Source of the DNA: Pseudomonas paraglycinae
Lineage (GTDB): Bacteria > Pseudomonadota > Gammaproteobacteria > Pseudomonadales > Pseudomonadaceae
Assembly: GCF_021601625.1 (NCBI RefSeq)
Contig: NZ_BQHR01000021.1
Location: 52,659 to 116,658 of the forward strand
DNA: 64,000 bases
Reading direction: 5' to 3'
The translations under genes were made by a program, and so were the position numbers. The notes under the pieces were generated by a model, which was not told the origin of the DNA, did not search any database, and was given only the letters and a program-made list of their open reading frames with translations. This document shows positions 9,848-19,997 of the stretch, one piece after another (the first letter of the stretch is position 1; each line of letters opens with the position of its first letter).

Positions 9848-11140
9848 TCAGCGGGGGGTGGCGGCTTGTGCCGTTCGCAGTTCGTGCTTGTTGCCACGGA
9901 ACAGCACCAGCGTAGCGATCAGGCCCAATACGGCTGCGCCACTGAGCCAGATCCCCGGTGCCGCCTTGTTGTCCAGCACATGGATCAGGTAAGTGCAGGC
10001 CGCCGGCGTAAAGCCACCGAAGGTTGCGGTCGCCAGGCTGTAGGCCAGCGAGAAACCGGTCGTACGAACTTCCACCGGCATGATCTCGGTGAGGGCAACC
10101 ACCATCGCCCCGTTGTACGAGCCGTACAGGAACGACAGCCACAACTCGACGATCAGCAAGTGGCTGAAGCTCGGGTTCGCCACCAGCCACGACAGTGCCG
10201 GGTAAGCGGTCAGGATCGCCAGAATCGTCGCCGCCAACAGTAGGGGTTTACGTCCAACCTTGTCGGACACCGCGCCCATCACCGGCAGCCAGAAGAAGTT
10301 CGACAGACCGATGCACACGGTCACCAGCAACGCATCGAAGTCCGACAGGTGCAGTTCCGCCTTGCCGAACGTCGGGGTGTAGGCGGTGATAAGGTAGAAC
10401 GACACCGTCGTCATGACCACCAGCGCCATGCCGGCGATGACGATGCCAAAGTTCTGACCGATCGAACGGACGATTTCCTGCAGGGTAGGGCGATGTTTGC
10501 GCGCCTGGAACTCCGGGGTTTCCTCCAGCGAGCGGCGGATGACGAAGATCACCGGGACGATCATGCAGCCGATCAGGAACGGCACGCGCCAGCCCCATTC
10601 TCCCATCTGTTCCGGGCTCAGCCAGTGGTTGAGGCCGACACCGAGCAGCCCGGCGAATACCACCGCCGCTTGCTGGCTGGCTGACTGCCAACTGACGAAA
10701 AAGCCCTTGCGGCCGGGCGTGGCGATTTCCGCCAGATACACCGACACACCGCCCAATTCCACGCCGGCCGAGAAGCCTTGCAGCAATCGGCCGAACAGCA
10801 CGATCAACGGCGCGGCAACCCCAAGGGTGGCGTAGCCCGGCACGCAGGCAATCAGCACGGTGCCGGCCGCCATCAGGGCCAACGTGATGATCAGGCCCTG
10901 GCGGCGGCCGTGACGGTCGATGTAGGCGCCGAGAAAAATCGCCCCCAACGGACGCATCAGGAAGCCGGCGCCGAAAGTGGCCAGGGAAAGCATCAGGGAC
11001 GCGAAGGCGCTGTCGGTGGGAAAGAAGGTCTTGGCAATGGCCGTGGCGTAGAAGCCGTAGACCATGAAGTCGAACATCTCGAGAAAGTTGCCGCTGACAA
11101 CGCGAAAAATCGCCTTGCCTTTGCCGGTCGTGGAGGACAT
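9848..11140 (-). CDS. MFS transporter, MHS family (citrate/tricarballylate-like)
   Basis: 430 residues with about twelve hydrophobic segments. The start of the mature fold, [16 protein letters not shown], and DRHGRRQG in the first cytoplasmic loop are typical of the metabolite:H+ symporter subfamily; DKVGRKP repeats the loop motif in the second half. [13 protein letters not shown] with a long loop after TM6 is closest, from memory, to citrate and tricarballylate symporters, so a carboxylate substrate is likely but unproven. Transcribed toward gapB and sharing its terminator; divergent from apbE with an 86-base spacer. Inner membrane. Confidence 0.85.
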   Translation of the reverse strand: MSSTTGKGKAIFRVVSGNFLEMFDFMVYGFYATAIAKTFFPTDSAFASLMLSLATFGAGFLMRPLGAIFLGAYIDRHGRRQGLIITLALMAAGTVLIACVPGYATLGVAAPLIVLFGRLLQGFSAGVELGGVSVYLAEIATPGRKGFFVSWQSASQQAAVVFAGLLGVGLNHWLSPEQMGEWGWRVPFLIGCMIVPVIFVIRRSLEETPEFQARKHRPTLQEIVRSIGQNFGIVIAGMALVVMTTVSFYLITAYTPTFGKAELHLSDFDALLVTVCIGLSNFFWLPVMGAVSDKVGRKPLLLAATILAILTAYPALSWLVANPSFSHLLIVELWLSFLYGSYNGAMVVALTEIMPVEVRTTGFSLAYSLATATFGGFTPAACTYLIHVLDNKAAPGIWLSGAAVLGLIATLVLFRGNKHELRTAQAATPR

Positions 11141-11226
11141 GGGTAGGTACTCACTCTAAATCTTGTAAGAAAGCGTTGCGCTCGTAGCCCATAATGGCCG
11201 GCGCGGTTTTGCGGGGAGATGAAGAA

Positions 11227-12243
11227 TTGTTAACTGGACGGTGGGGAATTCTCGTGCTGCTGGGCTGGGTTTTGGCCGGCTGTGGCAACGGCGATTCCCT
11301 TGAGACTTTCGGTGGCCCGACGATGGGCAGCACCTATTCGATCAAGTACGTGCGCCACGCCAATCTGCCTGCCCCGCAGGAGGTGCGTGTCGAAGTGGAA
11401 AAAATCCTCGCGGACGTCGACCGGCAAATGTCGACTTACCGCGCAGACACCGACATCTCGCGCTTCAATGCATTGCCGGCTGATCGCTGTCAGATCATGC
11501 CCGCACCGATCCTTGAATTGATCCACGTGGGCGAGCAGCTGTCGCAACAAAGCGAAGGCTCCTACGACCTCACGGTTGAGCCGCTGATGAATCTATGGGG
11601 ATTCGGCCCGCAAGGGCGTGAAGAAAAAGTCCCGGATGCGGCGGCGCTGGCCGAAGTGCGGCAGCGGGTCGGCCATCAGCACCTGCGCATCGACGGCGAT
11701 CGCTTGTGCAAGGACGCGGCGGTCGAGGTGGATTTCAACAGCATCGCCGCCGGTTACGCGGTCGACACCATTGCCACGCGGCTCGAGGCCCTGGGCATTC
11801 ATGATTACCTTGCCGAAGCCACCGGCGAGCTCAAGGCGTCCGGAAAAAAGCTTGATGGTTCGCCATGGCGTATCGCTCTGGAAGAACCGCGTGACGATCA
11901 GCAGGTGGCAGAGCGAGTCATCAATGTCGATGGCTATGGCCTGTCCACGTCCGGCGACTACCGCAACTATTTTCAGCAAGATGGCCGGCGCTATTCCCAC
12001 ACCTTCGATGCCCGGACCGGTGCGCCGGTCCTACACGATCTGGCGTCGGTCACGGTAATTCATCCTTCAGCGCTGATGGCCGATGGACTATCGACGCTGT
12101 TGCTGATTCTCGGGCCTGAAAGGGCCTGGGACTATGCGGAAAAACACGACATTGGTGCATTCTTTGTGATTCGTGCCGATACAGGTTTCGTCACACGCAC
12201 CAGTCACGCTTTCGAACGGCTCAGTGGCGCAAAAGTTGACTGA
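11227..12243 (+). CDS. apbE: FAD:protein FMN transferase ApbE (lipoprotein)
   Basis: Start placed at TTG 11227 because GGGGAG (11213-11218) sits eight bases before it and the resulting N-terminus is a good lipoprotein signal (GILVLLGWVLAGC); an upstream ATG at 11194 adds residues in front of that signal. About 338 residues. ApbE covalently attaches FMN to Thr of targets such as NqrB/NqrC and RnfG. GGPTMGSTYSIKY opens the domain and VDFNSIAAGYAVD and the SVTVIHPSALMADGLST region form the FAD/Mg site. In P. aeruginosa the orthologue ends the nqr operon; here no nqr genes or nqrM lie next to it, so its flavinylation partner must be elsewhere. Confidence 0.9.
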   Translation: MLTGRWGILVLLGWVLAGCGNGDSLETFGGPTMGSTYSIKYVRHANLPAPQEVRVEVEKILADVDRQMSTYRADTDISRFNALPADRCQIMPAPILELIHVGEQLSQQSEGSYDLTVEPLMNLWGFGPQGREEKVPDAAALAEVRQRVGHQHLRIDGDRLCKDAAVEVDFNSIAAGYAVDTIATRLEALGIHDYLAEATGELKASGKKLDGSPWRIALEEPRDDQQVAERVINVDGYGLSTSGDYRNYFQQDGRRYSHTFDARTGAPVLHDLASVTVIHPSALMADGLSTLLLILGPERAWDYAEKHDIGAFFVIRADTGFVTRTSHAFERLSGAKVD

Positions 12244-12440
12244 GAACAGTACGAAAGCTGGCGTTGTAGTGCAGGCAAAAGTAGCCTACGACGCGACCAA
12301 GGGTTAATGTGCGCGGCGTTGACGCTTCTATAGACTGTGTCCGGGTTTTCTACTGGCCCCCAATTGTTCCTTCGCGCCGTCGTTCGGCGTGATTTAGCCG
12401 CCGGTGCTGCTGGCACCGCGGCCTGTTCTGAGGAGTACGC

Positions 12441-13835
12441 ATGGCTGTCTACAACTACGACGTGGTGGTGCTGGGTTCCGGCCCGGCGGGAGAAGGCGCG
12501 GCAATGAACGCCGCCAAAGCAGGGCGCAAGGTGGCGATGGTCGACAGCCGTCGCCAGGTCGGCGGCAACTGCACCCACCTGGGCACCATCCCGTCCAAGG
12601 CCCTGCGTCACTCGGTGCGGCAGATCATGCAGTTCAACACCAACCCGATGTTCCGTGCGATCGGCGAGCCGCGCTGGTTCTCCTTCCCGGACGTGTTGAA
12701 AAGCGCCGAGAAAGTCATTTCCAAACAAGTCGCTTCGCGTACCGGCTACTACGCCCGTAACCGCGTCGACGTGTTCTTCGGTACCGGCAGCTTCGCCGAC
12801 GAGCAAACCATCGAAGTGGTCTGCGCCAACGGCGTGGTCGAGAAACTGGTGGCCAAGCACATCATCATCGCCACCGGTTCGCGTCCTTATCGCCCGGCGG
12901 ACATCGATTTCCACCACCCGCGTATCTACGATAGCGACACCATCCTCAGCCTCGGCCACACCCCGCGCAAACTGATCGTTTACGGCGCCGGCGTGATCGG
13001 CTGTGAATACGCTTCGATCTTCAGCGGTCTGGGTGTGCTGGTCGAACTGGTGGACAACCGCGGTCAGCTGCTGAGCTTCCTCGACTCGGAAATCTCCCAG
13101 GCGTTGAGCTACCACTTCAGCAACAACAACATCACCGTGCGTCACAACGAAGAGTATGACCGCGTCGAAGGCGTGGACAACGGCGTGATCCTGCACCTGA
13201 AGTCCGGCAAGAAGATCAAGGCCGACGCCTTGCTCTGGTGCAACGGCCGTACCGGTAACACCGACCAGCTGGGTCTGGAAAACATCGGGGTCAAGGTCAA
13301 CAGCCGTGGTCAGATCGAAGTCGACGAGAACTACCGCACCTGCGTGCAGAACATCTATGGCGCCGGTGACGTGATCGGCTGGCCGAGCCTGGCCAGTGCC
13401 GCCCACGACCAGGGCCGTTCGGCCGCCGGCAGCATCGTCGACAATGGCAGCTGGCGTTTCGTGAATGACGTGCCGACCGGCATCTACACCATTCCGGAGA
13501 TCAGCTCGATCGGCAAGAACGAGCAGGAGCTGACCCAGGCCAAAGTGCCGTACGAAGTGGGCAAGGCGTTCTTCAAGAGCATGGCGCGTGCACAGATCGC
13601 CGGCGAGCCGCAAGGCATGCTGAAGATCCTGTTCCACCGTGAAACCCTGGAAGTGCTGGGCGTTCACTGCTTCGGTTATCAGGCGTCGGAGATCGTGCAC
13701 ATCGGTCAGGCGATCATGAACCAGCCGGGCGAACTGAATACCCTGAAGTACTTCGTCAACACGACGTTCAACTACCCGACCATGGCCGAAGCCTATCGGG
13801 TAGCGGCGTACGACGGCCTCAATCGGCTTTTTTGA
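12441..13835 (+). CDS. sthA: Soluble pyridine nucleotide transhydrogenase
   Basis: 464 residues, flavoprotein disulfide-reductase fold. It moves electrons between NADPH and NAD+ in the cytoplasm. FAD loop [17 protein letters not shown]; the active-site segment is [15 protein letters not shown], where the second redox Cys of the disulfide reductases is replaced by Thr, as is normal for this enzyme; second nucleotide loop [17 protein letters not shown] motif [16 protein letters not shown]. The ATG is preceded by GAGGAG. A spacer of 197 bases separates it from apbE. It faces the GDPD gene; between them is a GC-rich hairpin (about 13840-13870) without a U-tract. Confidence 0.96.
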   Translation: MAVYNYDVVVLGSGPAGEGAAMNAAKAGRKVAMVDSRRQVGGNCTHLGTIPSKALRHSVRQIMQFNTNPMFRAIGEPRWFSFPDVLKSAEKVISKQVASRTGYYARNRVDVFFGTGSFADEQTIEVVCANGVVEKLVAKHIIIATGSRPYRPADIDFHHPRIYDSDTILSLGHTPRKLIVYGAGVIGCEYASIFSGLGVLVELVDNRGQLLSFLDSEISQALSYHFSNNNITVRHNEEYDRVEGVDNGVILHLKSGKKIKADALLWCNGRTGNTDQLGLENIGVKVNSRGQIEVDENYRTCVQNIYGAGDVIGWPSLASAAHDQGRSAAGSIVDNGSWRFVNDVPTGIYTIPEISSIGKNEQELTQAKVPYEVGKAFFKSMARAQIAGEPQGMLKILFHRETLEVLGVHCFGYQASEIVHIGQAIMNQPGELNTLKYFVNTTFNYPTMAEAYRVAAYDGLNRLF

Positions 13836-13877
13836 CGGGCTCCGGCCGGTGGCCTGAGCCGGCCGGGGAGACCGATT

Positions 13878-14600
13878 TCAGCAATTCCCGAGGGTGGCAG
13901 TGGCCAAACCGGGAAAGTCTGTAATCAGGCTGTCAACGCCGAAGTCGGCGAGTCTGCGCATCAGCGCAGGCTCGTTGACGGTCCACACCGACACATGCAG
14001 CCCCTGACGCTGCGCCTTTTGCAGGCGTTCCGGCGTACACAGCGTCCAGTTCAACGCCAGAATCTCGCAACCGTAACTTTGCGCGACCTTCAATGGGTCG
14101 AGCCAGGCATATTCGGCCACCAGGCCGCGTGACACGTCGGGCACCAGATCCAGCGCAGCCTTCAATACTTCCCGCGAACTCGAGGTGATTGTCACCTTGT
14201 CGAGCAGCCCGTGTCTGACCGCCATTTCACGGATCGCCAGCACGGTGGTCGCGGCGCGGGTGCGCGAAGCGCTTTTGACTTCCAGCTGCCAGTGCTCGAA
14301 ATCGCACTTTTCGAACAGTTCTTCCAGGGTCGGAATCGGGCATGGCTTGATCCAGCCCGGGCCGCCCTTGCGCGCGTCGTAGGTCACAAGATCGGCGGCG
14401 GTGTGCTCGACCACCTTGCCGCGCCGGTCGGTGGTGCGCTTGAGGGTCGGGTCGTGGATGACCATCAGCTCGCCGTCCTTGGACAGGTGCAGGTCCAGCT
14501 CGCAGCGGCGCACGCCGTGCTTGAGACATTCCTGAAAACTGCTCAGGGTGTTTTCCGGTGCTTCGCCCTTGGCGCCGCGGTGGCCGTAGATAAGGGTCAC
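13878..14600 (-). CDS. Glycerophosphodiester phosphodiesterase
   Basis: 240 residues, GDPD TIM-barrel. It hydrolyses glycerophosphodiesters to glycerol-3-phosphate and an alcohol. The catalytic pattern is complete: YGHRGAKGEAPENT (first His, Arg and metal Glu), CELDLHLSKDGELMVIHD (metal Glu/Asp and second His) and KSAS near residue 120. No signal peptide, so this is probably the cytoplasmic UgpQ-type. It lies 14 bases downstream of the PilZ gene on the same strand, suggesting co-transcription. Confidence 0.88.
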   Translation of the reverse strand: MTLIYGHRGAKGEAPENTLSSFQECLKHGVRRCELDLHLSKDGELMVIHDPTLKRTTDRRGKVVEHTAADLVTYDARKGGPGWIKPCPIPTLEELFEKCDFEHWQLEVKSASRTRAATTVLAIREMAVRHGLLDKVTITSSSREVLKAALDLVPDVSRGLVAEYAWLDPLKVAQSYGCEILALNWTLCTPERLQKAQRQGLHVSVWTVNEPALMRRLADFGVDSLITDFPGLATATLGNC

Positions 14601-14614
14601 GGTTCTTCCTTAAT

Positions 14615-15196
14615 TTAGATGCCTGATTCGTTCTGTTCGCGGGCCAGACGTCGTTCCTGGGCCTGCTTCTGCAAGATATAGCGGGCGAGCAACTGGCGCT
14701 GGGCGTCGGTCAGGTGTTCGAACTCGGTGCCGACGTCGTAGCCGTCGCCCTTGCGGTCGCAATGGGTGACGCGTGCGCGCAGCAACAGGCCAAGCGCCTG
14801 GGGCATCAGCACCAGTTTCACCGACAGGTGGGCGCCGGTGGCGATCGGGGTCGGGTGCTGGAAGTCGATGCCGCCCTCGGAAATGATCACCGGTTGCGGC
14901 TCGCCGATATGGCCGAGCACGCTCAGGGCGACCACCTGGCTGAGCAGGTCGATGCGTTTGTTCTGGGATTTCAGGAACGCCGCGATGGCGCGGTCGCGTT
15001 CGCTGATCTGGCGCAGCAGGTGCTGCGACTCGAATTCGCTCAGGTGCAATTCGCTGAGCAGGTTGAACAGTGGAGAAGCATCCTGCAACACTTCCTGGCC
15101 TGCGGCTTCGGGAGCGGACAGGGGCCGAATTTCCAGTGCGATCGTGTCCTCGATACGGTAGTATTCGCGGCGATCTTCTTCATCTAATGTCGACAT
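14615..15196 (-). CDS. PilZ-domain protein (putative c-di-GMP receptor)
   Basis: 193 residues. An N-terminal acidic stretch is followed by RREYYRIEDTIALEI, which fits the RxxxR half of the PilZ c-di-GMP site. Around residue 110, the block IISEGGIDF lines up with the D/NxSxxG half but has Ile in place of the acidic/Asn position, so nucleotide binding may be weakened. The C-terminus GYDVGTEFEHLTDAQRQLL closes the barrel and is followed by a charged helix. Position between the GDPD gene and lolC (divergent) is the normal Pseudomonas arrangement; the target process is unknown. Confidence 0.78.
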   Translation of the reverse strand: MSTLDEEDRREYYRIEDTIALEIRPLSAPEAAGQEVLQDASPLFNLLSELHLSEFESQHLLRQISERDRAIAAFLKSQNKRIDLLSQVVALSVLGHIGEPQPVIISEGGIDFQHPTPIATGAHLSVKLVLMPQALGLLLRARVTHCDRKGDGYDVGTEFEHLTDAQRQLLARYILQKQAQERRLAREQNESGI

Positions 15197-15290
15197 GGCG
15201 AACCCATGGTAGCGGCGGTGGTCTGAGTGTAAAGCTGGTTATCGACCCCCGCCACAAGGACGTTCCTTTTCCCTCCGAACAAGCCCCGAC

Positions 15291-16541
15291 ATGTTCAGAC
15301 CTCTCTTCGTATTTATCGGCACGCGTTATACCCGTGCAAAGCGTCGCAATCATTTTGTGTCATTCATTTCCCTGACTTCGATGATCGGGCTCGCCCTTGG
15401 CGTGGTCGTGATGATCGTGGTGCTGTCGGTGATGAACGGCTTCGATCATGAGATGCGCACCCGCGTGCTGGGCATGGTGCCCCACGCGACCATCGAGTCC
15501 GGTGAAGCCATCAACGACTGGCCGAGCCTGGCCGCCAAGGTCAAGCAGAACCCGCAGGTGGCGGCCGTTGCGCCGTTTACCCAGATGCAGGGATTGCTGA
15601 CCAACAACGGCCAGGTGTCCAAGGTGTTGCTCAATGCCATCGATCCGGCGCTGGAACGCAACGTCTCGATCATCGACAACTTCATGAAGCAGGGCAAACT
15701 CGACGATCTGACGCCGGGCAGCTTCGGCATCGTGATCGGCGACAAGGCCGCGACCAAGCTCGGCGTGGGCCTCGGTGACAAGATCACCTTCGTCGCGCCG
15801 GAGGTCAGCGTGACCCCGGCCGGGATGTTCCCGCGCATGAAACGCTTCACCGTGGTCGGCATCTTCCATGTCGGCGCCGGTGAACTCGACGGTTACCTGG
15901 GCGTCACCAACCTGCAGGATCTGGCGAAGATGCACCGCTGGAAGCCTGATCAGGTACAGGGCCTGCGCCTGAAGTTCGACGATCTGTTCCAGGCGCCGCG
16001 TGAGGCGTGGAACATCGCTCAACGCCTCGGCGAAGACCGTTACTACGCCCGCGACTGGACCCGTACCCACGGCAATCTGTATCAGGCGATCCGCATGGAA
16101 AAAGCCATGATTGGCCTGTTGTTGCTGCTGATCGTCGCCGTTGCCGCGTTCAACATCATTTCCACGCTGGTGATGGTGGTGAACGACAAGAAGGGCGACA
16201 TCGCCATTCTGCGCACACTGGGCGCCACGCCGGGCACGATCATGCGCACGTTCATGGTGCAGGGCACGGTGATCGGCGTGGTCGGCACGGCCATCGGCGC
16301 CGTGGTCGGGATCTTCGCCGCGCTCAACGTCAGCGCCGCGATTTCGGCCCTCGAAGGCGTGATCGGACACAAATTCCTCAACGCCGACGTGTATTTCATC
16401 GATTACCTGCCGTCGCAGGTGCAGAGCCAGGACGTGGTCATGGTCTGCGCCGCTGCGTTGGTCCTGAGTTTCCTCGCCACCCTGTATCCAGCCTGGCGTG
16501 CCGCGCGCACCCAGCCGGCGGAGGCGCTACGTTATGAGTGA
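15291..16541 (+). CDS. lolC: Lipoprotein-releasing complex membrane subunit LolC
   Basis: 416 residues with the LolC/E layout: a short cytoplasmic N-terminus ([19 protein letters not shown]), TM1 near residues 25-45, a large periplasmic domain, then three TMs in the last 150 residues. With LolE and two LolD subunits it extracts outer-membrane lipoproteins from the inner membrane to LolA. The C-terminal [16 protein letters not shown] is typical. Its stop overlaps the lolD start by eight bases. The first 60 codons are close to those of lolE downstream at both DNA and protein level. Confidence 0.93.
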   Translation: MFRPLFVFIGTRYTRAKRRNHFVSFISLTSMIGLALGVVVMIVVLSVMNGFDHEMRTRVLGMVPHATIESGEAINDWPSLAAKVKQNPQVAAVAPFTQMQGLLTNNGQVSKVLLNAIDPALERNVSIIDNFMKQGKLDDLTPGSFGIVIGDKAATKLGVGLGDKITFVAPEVSVTPAGMFPRMKRFTVVGIFHVGAGELDGYLGVTNLQDLAKMHRWKPDQVQGLRLKFDDLFQAPREAWNIAQRLGEDRYYARDWTRTHGNLYQAIRMEKAMIGLLLLLIVAVAAFNIISTLVMVVNDKKGDIAILRTLGATPGTIMRTFMVQGTVIGVVGTAIGAVVGIFAALNVSAAISALEGVIGHKFLNADVYFIDYLPSQVQSQDVVMVCAAALVLSFLATLYPAWRAARTQPAEALRYE

Positions 16542-17232
16542 GTCGGGCATGAGTGAAAAAGCAATCTTGAGCTGCCGCAACCTGGGCAAATCCTACGAGG
16601 AAGGCCCGGAGTCGGTGGAAGTGCTGGCCAACCTGCAACTGGAACTGCATCCAGGCGAGCGGGTGGCGATCGTCGGCAAATCCGGTTCGGGCAAAAGTAC
16701 CTTGCTCAACCTGTTGGGCGGTCTCGACACGCCGACCAAGGGCAGTGTCTGGCTCGACGGTGAAGAACTCTCGGCGCTGAGCGAGAAGAAGCGTGGCCTG
16801 CTGCGTAACCGCGCCCTCGGGTTCGTGTACCAGTTCCATCACCTGCTGCCGGAATTCACCGCTCTGGAAAACGTCTGCATGCCTCTGCTGATCGGCAAGA
16901 CCGCGATCCCGGAAGCGCGTCAGCGTGCCACGGCGTTGCTGGAGCGAGTGGGGCTGGGCCATCGCCTGGAACACAAGCCGGCGGAACTGTCCGGTGGCGA
17001 ACGTCAGCGCGTGGCCATCGCCCGTGCGCTGGTGAACAATCCAGGGCTGGTGATGCTCGACGAGCCGACCGGCAACCTCGACTCCCACACCGCCGAAGGC
17101 ATTCAGGATCTGATGCTGGAACTCAGCACTTCGATGCGCACGGCGTTTCTGGTGGTGACTCACGACATGAACCTGGCTCGCCAGATGGACCGCGTCCTGC
17201 AATTGCAGGAAGGTTGCCTGACCCCCATCTGA
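16534..17232 (+). CDS. lolD: Lipoprotein-releasing ATP-binding protein LolD
   Basis: ATG 16534 is chosen because GGAGG (16520-16524) lies nine bases upstream inside lolC; a second ATG at 16549 is possible. 232 residues, ABC ATPase: Walker [18 protein letters not shown]-loop in [12 protein letters not shown], signature [15 protein letters not shown], Walker [12 protein letters not shown], switch His in [11 protein letters not shown]. It powers the LolCE membrane pair on the cytoplasmic face. It is translationally coupled to lolC and followed by a hairpin with a T-tract before lolE. Confidence 0.96.
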   Translation: MSESGMSEKAILSCRNLGKSYEEGPESVEVLANLQLELHPGERVAIVGKSGSGKSTLLNLLGGLDTPTKGSVWLDGEELSALSEKKRGLLRNRALGFVYQFHHLLPEFTALENVCMPLLIGKTAIPEARQRATALLERVGLGHRLEHKPAELSGGERQRVAIARALVNNPGLVMLDEPTGNLDSHTAEGIQDLMLELSTSMRTAFLVVTHDMNLARQMDRVLQLQEGCLTPI

Positions 17233-17241
17233 CGGCTTGAA

Positions 17242-17279
17242 ACCCGGTGCCTGAAAAGGCATCGGGTCTTTTATTTTTA
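17242..17279 (+). terminator. Terminator or attenuator between lolD and lolE
   Basis: Ten-base-pair stem ACCCGGTGCC / GGCATCGGGT (one G-T pair), loop TGAAAA, followed by CTTTTATTTTT. It should cut lolE transcription relative to lolCD unless lolE has its own promoter or the hairpin is leaky. Confidence 0.75.
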
Positions 17280-17295
17280 TACGGTGCCCCAGCGA

Positions 17296-18540
17296 ATGTT
17301 CAGACCGTTATCGATCTTTATCGGCACGCGCTATACCCGCGCCAAGCGCCGCAATCGCTTTGTTTCGTTCATATCGATGACCTCGATGATCGGCCTCGCC
17401 CTCGGCGTGCTGGCGATGATCGTGGTGCTGTCGGTGATGAACGGCTTCCAGCGCGAAATGAGCTCGCGCATCCTCGGCATGGTGCCTCACGCGACCATCG
17501 TCGGCGTCAAGCCGATCGACGACTGGCAGCCAGTGGCCGCCGCTGCGATGAAGAACCCGGAAGTGACCGCCGCCGTGCCGTTCACCGAGATGGAAGGCAT
17601 GCTGTCCTACAAGGGCATGATGCAGCCGATCCAGATCAGCGGCGTCGACCCGGCTCAGGAAGGCAAGGTGTCGATCGTTGCCCAGCACATTGTTCAGGGC
17701 CGTCTCGATGCCTTGAAGCCTGGTGAATTCGGCGTAGTGCTGGGTGAAATCACTGCCCGGCGTTTCCGCCTCAACGTCGGCGACAAGATTACCCTGATCG
17801 TGCCGGAAGTCAGCACCGCACCGGGCGGCATCACCCCGCGCATGCAGCGCCTGAACGTGGTCGGCGTGTTCAAGGTCGGTGCCGAACTCGACGGTTCCAT
17901 GGGCCTGATCCACGTCTCCGACGCCGCGACCATGCAGCACTGGGAGCCGAATCAGGTGCAGAGCGTGCGTCTGGCGGTGAAGGATCTGTACGCCGCGCCG
18001 AAGGTTTCGTCGGACATCGCCAGCGGCCTCGGCGCCGACTTCAAGGCTGACGACTGGACCCACACCCAGGGCAGCCTGTTCAGCGCGATGAAGATGGAAA
18101 AAACCATGATCGGCCTGTTGCTGCTGATGATCGTCGCGGTGGCGGCGTTCAACATCATCGCGACCCTGATCATGGTGGTAAACGACAAGGGCGCGGACAT
18201 CGCGATCCTGCGCACTATCGGCGCCACACCACGGCAGATCATGGCGATCTTCATGGTGCAGGGCACGGTGATCGGCATCGTCGGCACCATCATCGGTGGC
18301 GTGCTGGGCGTGATTGCTGCGCTGAATGTCAGTGAGATGGTGGGCTGGGTCGAGCGAGTGACCGGGCAGCACATCTTCAGTTCGGACGTTTATTTCGTCA
18401 GCAACCTGCCATCGGAATTGCAGGGCGGCGACGTGCTGTTGATCTGCTCGGCGGGCTTCATCCTCAGCTTCCTGGCCACCGTTTACCCGGCCTGGCGAGC
18501 GGCGAAGATCGAACCGGCGCACGCGTTGCGCTATTCGTAA
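17296..18540 (+). CDS. lolE: Lipoprotein-releasing complex membrane subunit LolE
   Basis: Start at ATG 17296 by analogy with LolC ([19 protein letters not shown]); GTG 17284 would add four residues. 414 residues, same topology as LolC: TM near 25-45, periplasmic domain to about 270, three C-terminal TMs and the end AWRAAKIEPAHALRYS. LolC and LolE here are clearly paralogues along their whole length, so assigning C and E rests on gene order. No good ribosome site is visible before the ATG, and the lolD-lolE hairpin lies just upstream. It converges with the sensor kinase gene. Confidence 0.9.
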   Translation: MFRPLSIFIGTRYTRAKRRNRFVSFISMTSMIGLALGVLAMIVVLSVMNGFQREMSSRILGMVPHATIVGVKPIDDWQPVAAAAMKNPEVTAAVPFTEMEGMLSYKGMMQPIQISGVDPAQEGKVSIVAQHIVQGRLDALKPGEFGVVLGEITARRFRLNVGDKITLIVPEVSTAPGGITPRMQRLNVVGVFKVGAELDGSMGLIHVSDAATMQHWEPNQVQSVRLAVKDLYAAPKVSSDIASGLGADFKADDWTHTQGSLFSAMKMEKTMIGLLLLMIVAVAAFNIIATLIMVVNDKGADIAILRTIGATPRQIMAIFMVQGTVIGIVGTIIGGVLGVIAALNVSEMVGWVERVTGQHIFSSDVYFVSNLPSELQGGDVLLICSAGFILSFLATVYPAWRAAKIEPAHALRYS

Positions 18541-18553
18541 GTTCACGCGATGC

Positions 18554-18659
18554 TCGTTCCCACGCTCCGCGTGGGAATGCATCAACGGACGCTCCGCGTT
18601 CGGCTCTTAAGGGGCGCAGAGCGCCCCGGGCTGCATTCCCACGCAGAGCGTGGGAACGA
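18554..18659. repeat. Interspersed intergenic palindrome (Pseudomonas type)
   Basis: About 106 bases bounded by an inverted repeat: TCGTTCCCACGCTCCGCGTG at the left and its near-perfect complement ending GTGGGAACGA at the right. Inside are smaller palindromes (GGACGCTCCGCG, GGGGCGCAGAGCGCCCC). Elements with these words recur between genes in P. fluorescens genomes. It lies between convergent lolE and the sensor kinase gene and probably also ends transcription. Confidence 0.8.
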
Positions 18660-19997
18660 TCAGCTTCGAGGCAACTCAATCACAAACCGCGTCCAGCCCT
18701 GAGCCGATTCGCAATGAATCTGCCCGCCATGGGCCCGGATGATCGACTGAGTAATCGCCAGCCCCAATCCCGCATGCTCGCTGCTGCCTTCCTGGCGCGC
18801 CGGATCCGCCCGGTAGAAGCGGTCGAACAAGCGCGGCAGCAACTCAGCAGAAATCCCTTCGCCACTGTTCTCCACCGTCACGCTCAAGGATTTCGCCTGC
18901 TCGGCTACCCGCACGCGTACTTCGCCGTTAGCAGGGGTAAAGCGCAACGCGTTATCCAGCAGGTTCGACAGCGCCCGGCGCAACATCGCGCGATCACCCG
19001 CAAACCGCCCATAACCGTCACGGCTCAGGCTGACCTGAGCGTCTTCGGCCAGCGGCGCAAAAAACTCCAGCAACGCATCGGCTTCTTCCGCCAGCTCCAG
19101 CGGTTCACGCTTGGGTACCAGCAAGCCGTGGTCGGCCTTGGCCAGATAAAGCATGTCGTTGACCAGTTGCGCCATCCATTGCAGCTCTTCGAGGTTGCTG
19201 TGCAGCGCTTCGCGATAGTCTTCGAGGGGGCGAGGGCGGGTGAGAGTGACCTGCGTGTGGGTCAGCAGGTTCGACAATGGGGTGCGCAGCTCATGGGCGA
19301 TGTCGGCGGAGAACGCTGACAGTCGCTGAAAGGAGTCATCGAGGCGTCCGAGCATGGCGTTGAAGCTGTGGGCCAGTTCCGCGAGTTCTGCGGGCATCCG
19401 CGCTTCCGGCAGTCGGGCATTCAGCGATTGCGCCGAAATCCCACGGGCCACCGCACTCATGCGGCGTAACGGGCGAAGACCACTGCGGGCCGCCCAGGCG
19501 CCGAGCAGCGCGGTGGCCAGCGCCGACAGGCCGACGGTCAGCCAGATCAGATGCTGCATGCGTTGCAGGAAGTGCTGGTGGTGGGTGATGTCCAGCAGCA
19601 AGGTCAATTGCGGGGAATCCGGTTTTTCCGGTTCAAGCGCGGCGTTGAGCAGGCGATAGTCGGTGCCGTTGTCGCTGATGGTGGCCAGACCGGGTTGCTG
19701 CGGCAGATTCGCCGGCGTATGCAACGAACGGCCGAACCAGCGTTGTCCCTCAGGGCTGCTGATGCGCAGCGAGACATCGCCCTGTTGGCTCAACTCATCG
19801 GTGATGTGCGCGGCGTCGCTACCACTCAGCAGTGTCTGACGTACGCTGAGCAGTTTTCCTTCGAGCAGTTGCTGGTCGAGCTCGATGAAGTGACCCTCGC
19901 TGGCCCGATTGAAAACGACCCCGGCGACCAGCGAAACCACGGCGGTGCAGCCGGCGAACAAAAGCGCCAGCCGACCGCTCAAGGACAGTCGGCGCAT
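18660..19997 (-). CDS. Heavy-metal-type sensor histidine kinase (CopS/CusS-like)
   Basis: 445 residues: TM1 at about 10-30, periplasmic sensor to about 150, TM2, HAMP, then the kinase core. H-box FSADIAHELRTPLSN (phospho-His), N-box LLDNALRFTP, G-boxes GEGISAEL and GLGLAIT. Overall order matches the CusS/IrlS heavy-metal kinases. The start ATG overlaps the regulator stop by one base (TGATG), so the pair is co-translated. The metal is inferred to be copper from the cupredoxin gene on the other side of the regulator and the CusR-like box. The stop lies at the edge of the palindromic element. Confidence 0.87.
   Translation of the reverse strand: MRRLSLSGRLALLFAGCTAVVSLVAGVVFNRASEGHFIELDQQLLEGKLLSVRQTLLSGSDAAHITDELSQQGDVSLRISSPEGQRWFGRSLHTPANLPQQPGLATISDNGTDYRLLNAALEPEKPDSPQLTLLLDITHHQHFLQRMQHLIWLTVGLSALATALLGAWAARSGLRPLRRMSAVARGISAQSLNARLPEARMPAELAELAHSFNAMLGRLDDSFQRLSAFSADIAHELRTPLSNLLTHTQVTLTRPRPLEDYREALHSNLEELQWMAQLVNDMLYLAKADHGLLVPKREPLELAEEADALLEFFAPLAEDAQVSLSRDGYGRFAGDRAMLRRALSNLLDNALRFTPANGEVRVRVAEQAKSLSVTVENSGEGISAELLPRLFDRFYRADPARQEGSSEHAGLGLAITQSIIRAHGGQIHCESAQGWTRFVIELPRS

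Noticed and set aside
12300-12330. TTGACG/TATAGA promoter before sthA
   Set aside because: The two boxes are only six bases apart, so they cannot work as a sigma-70 pair.
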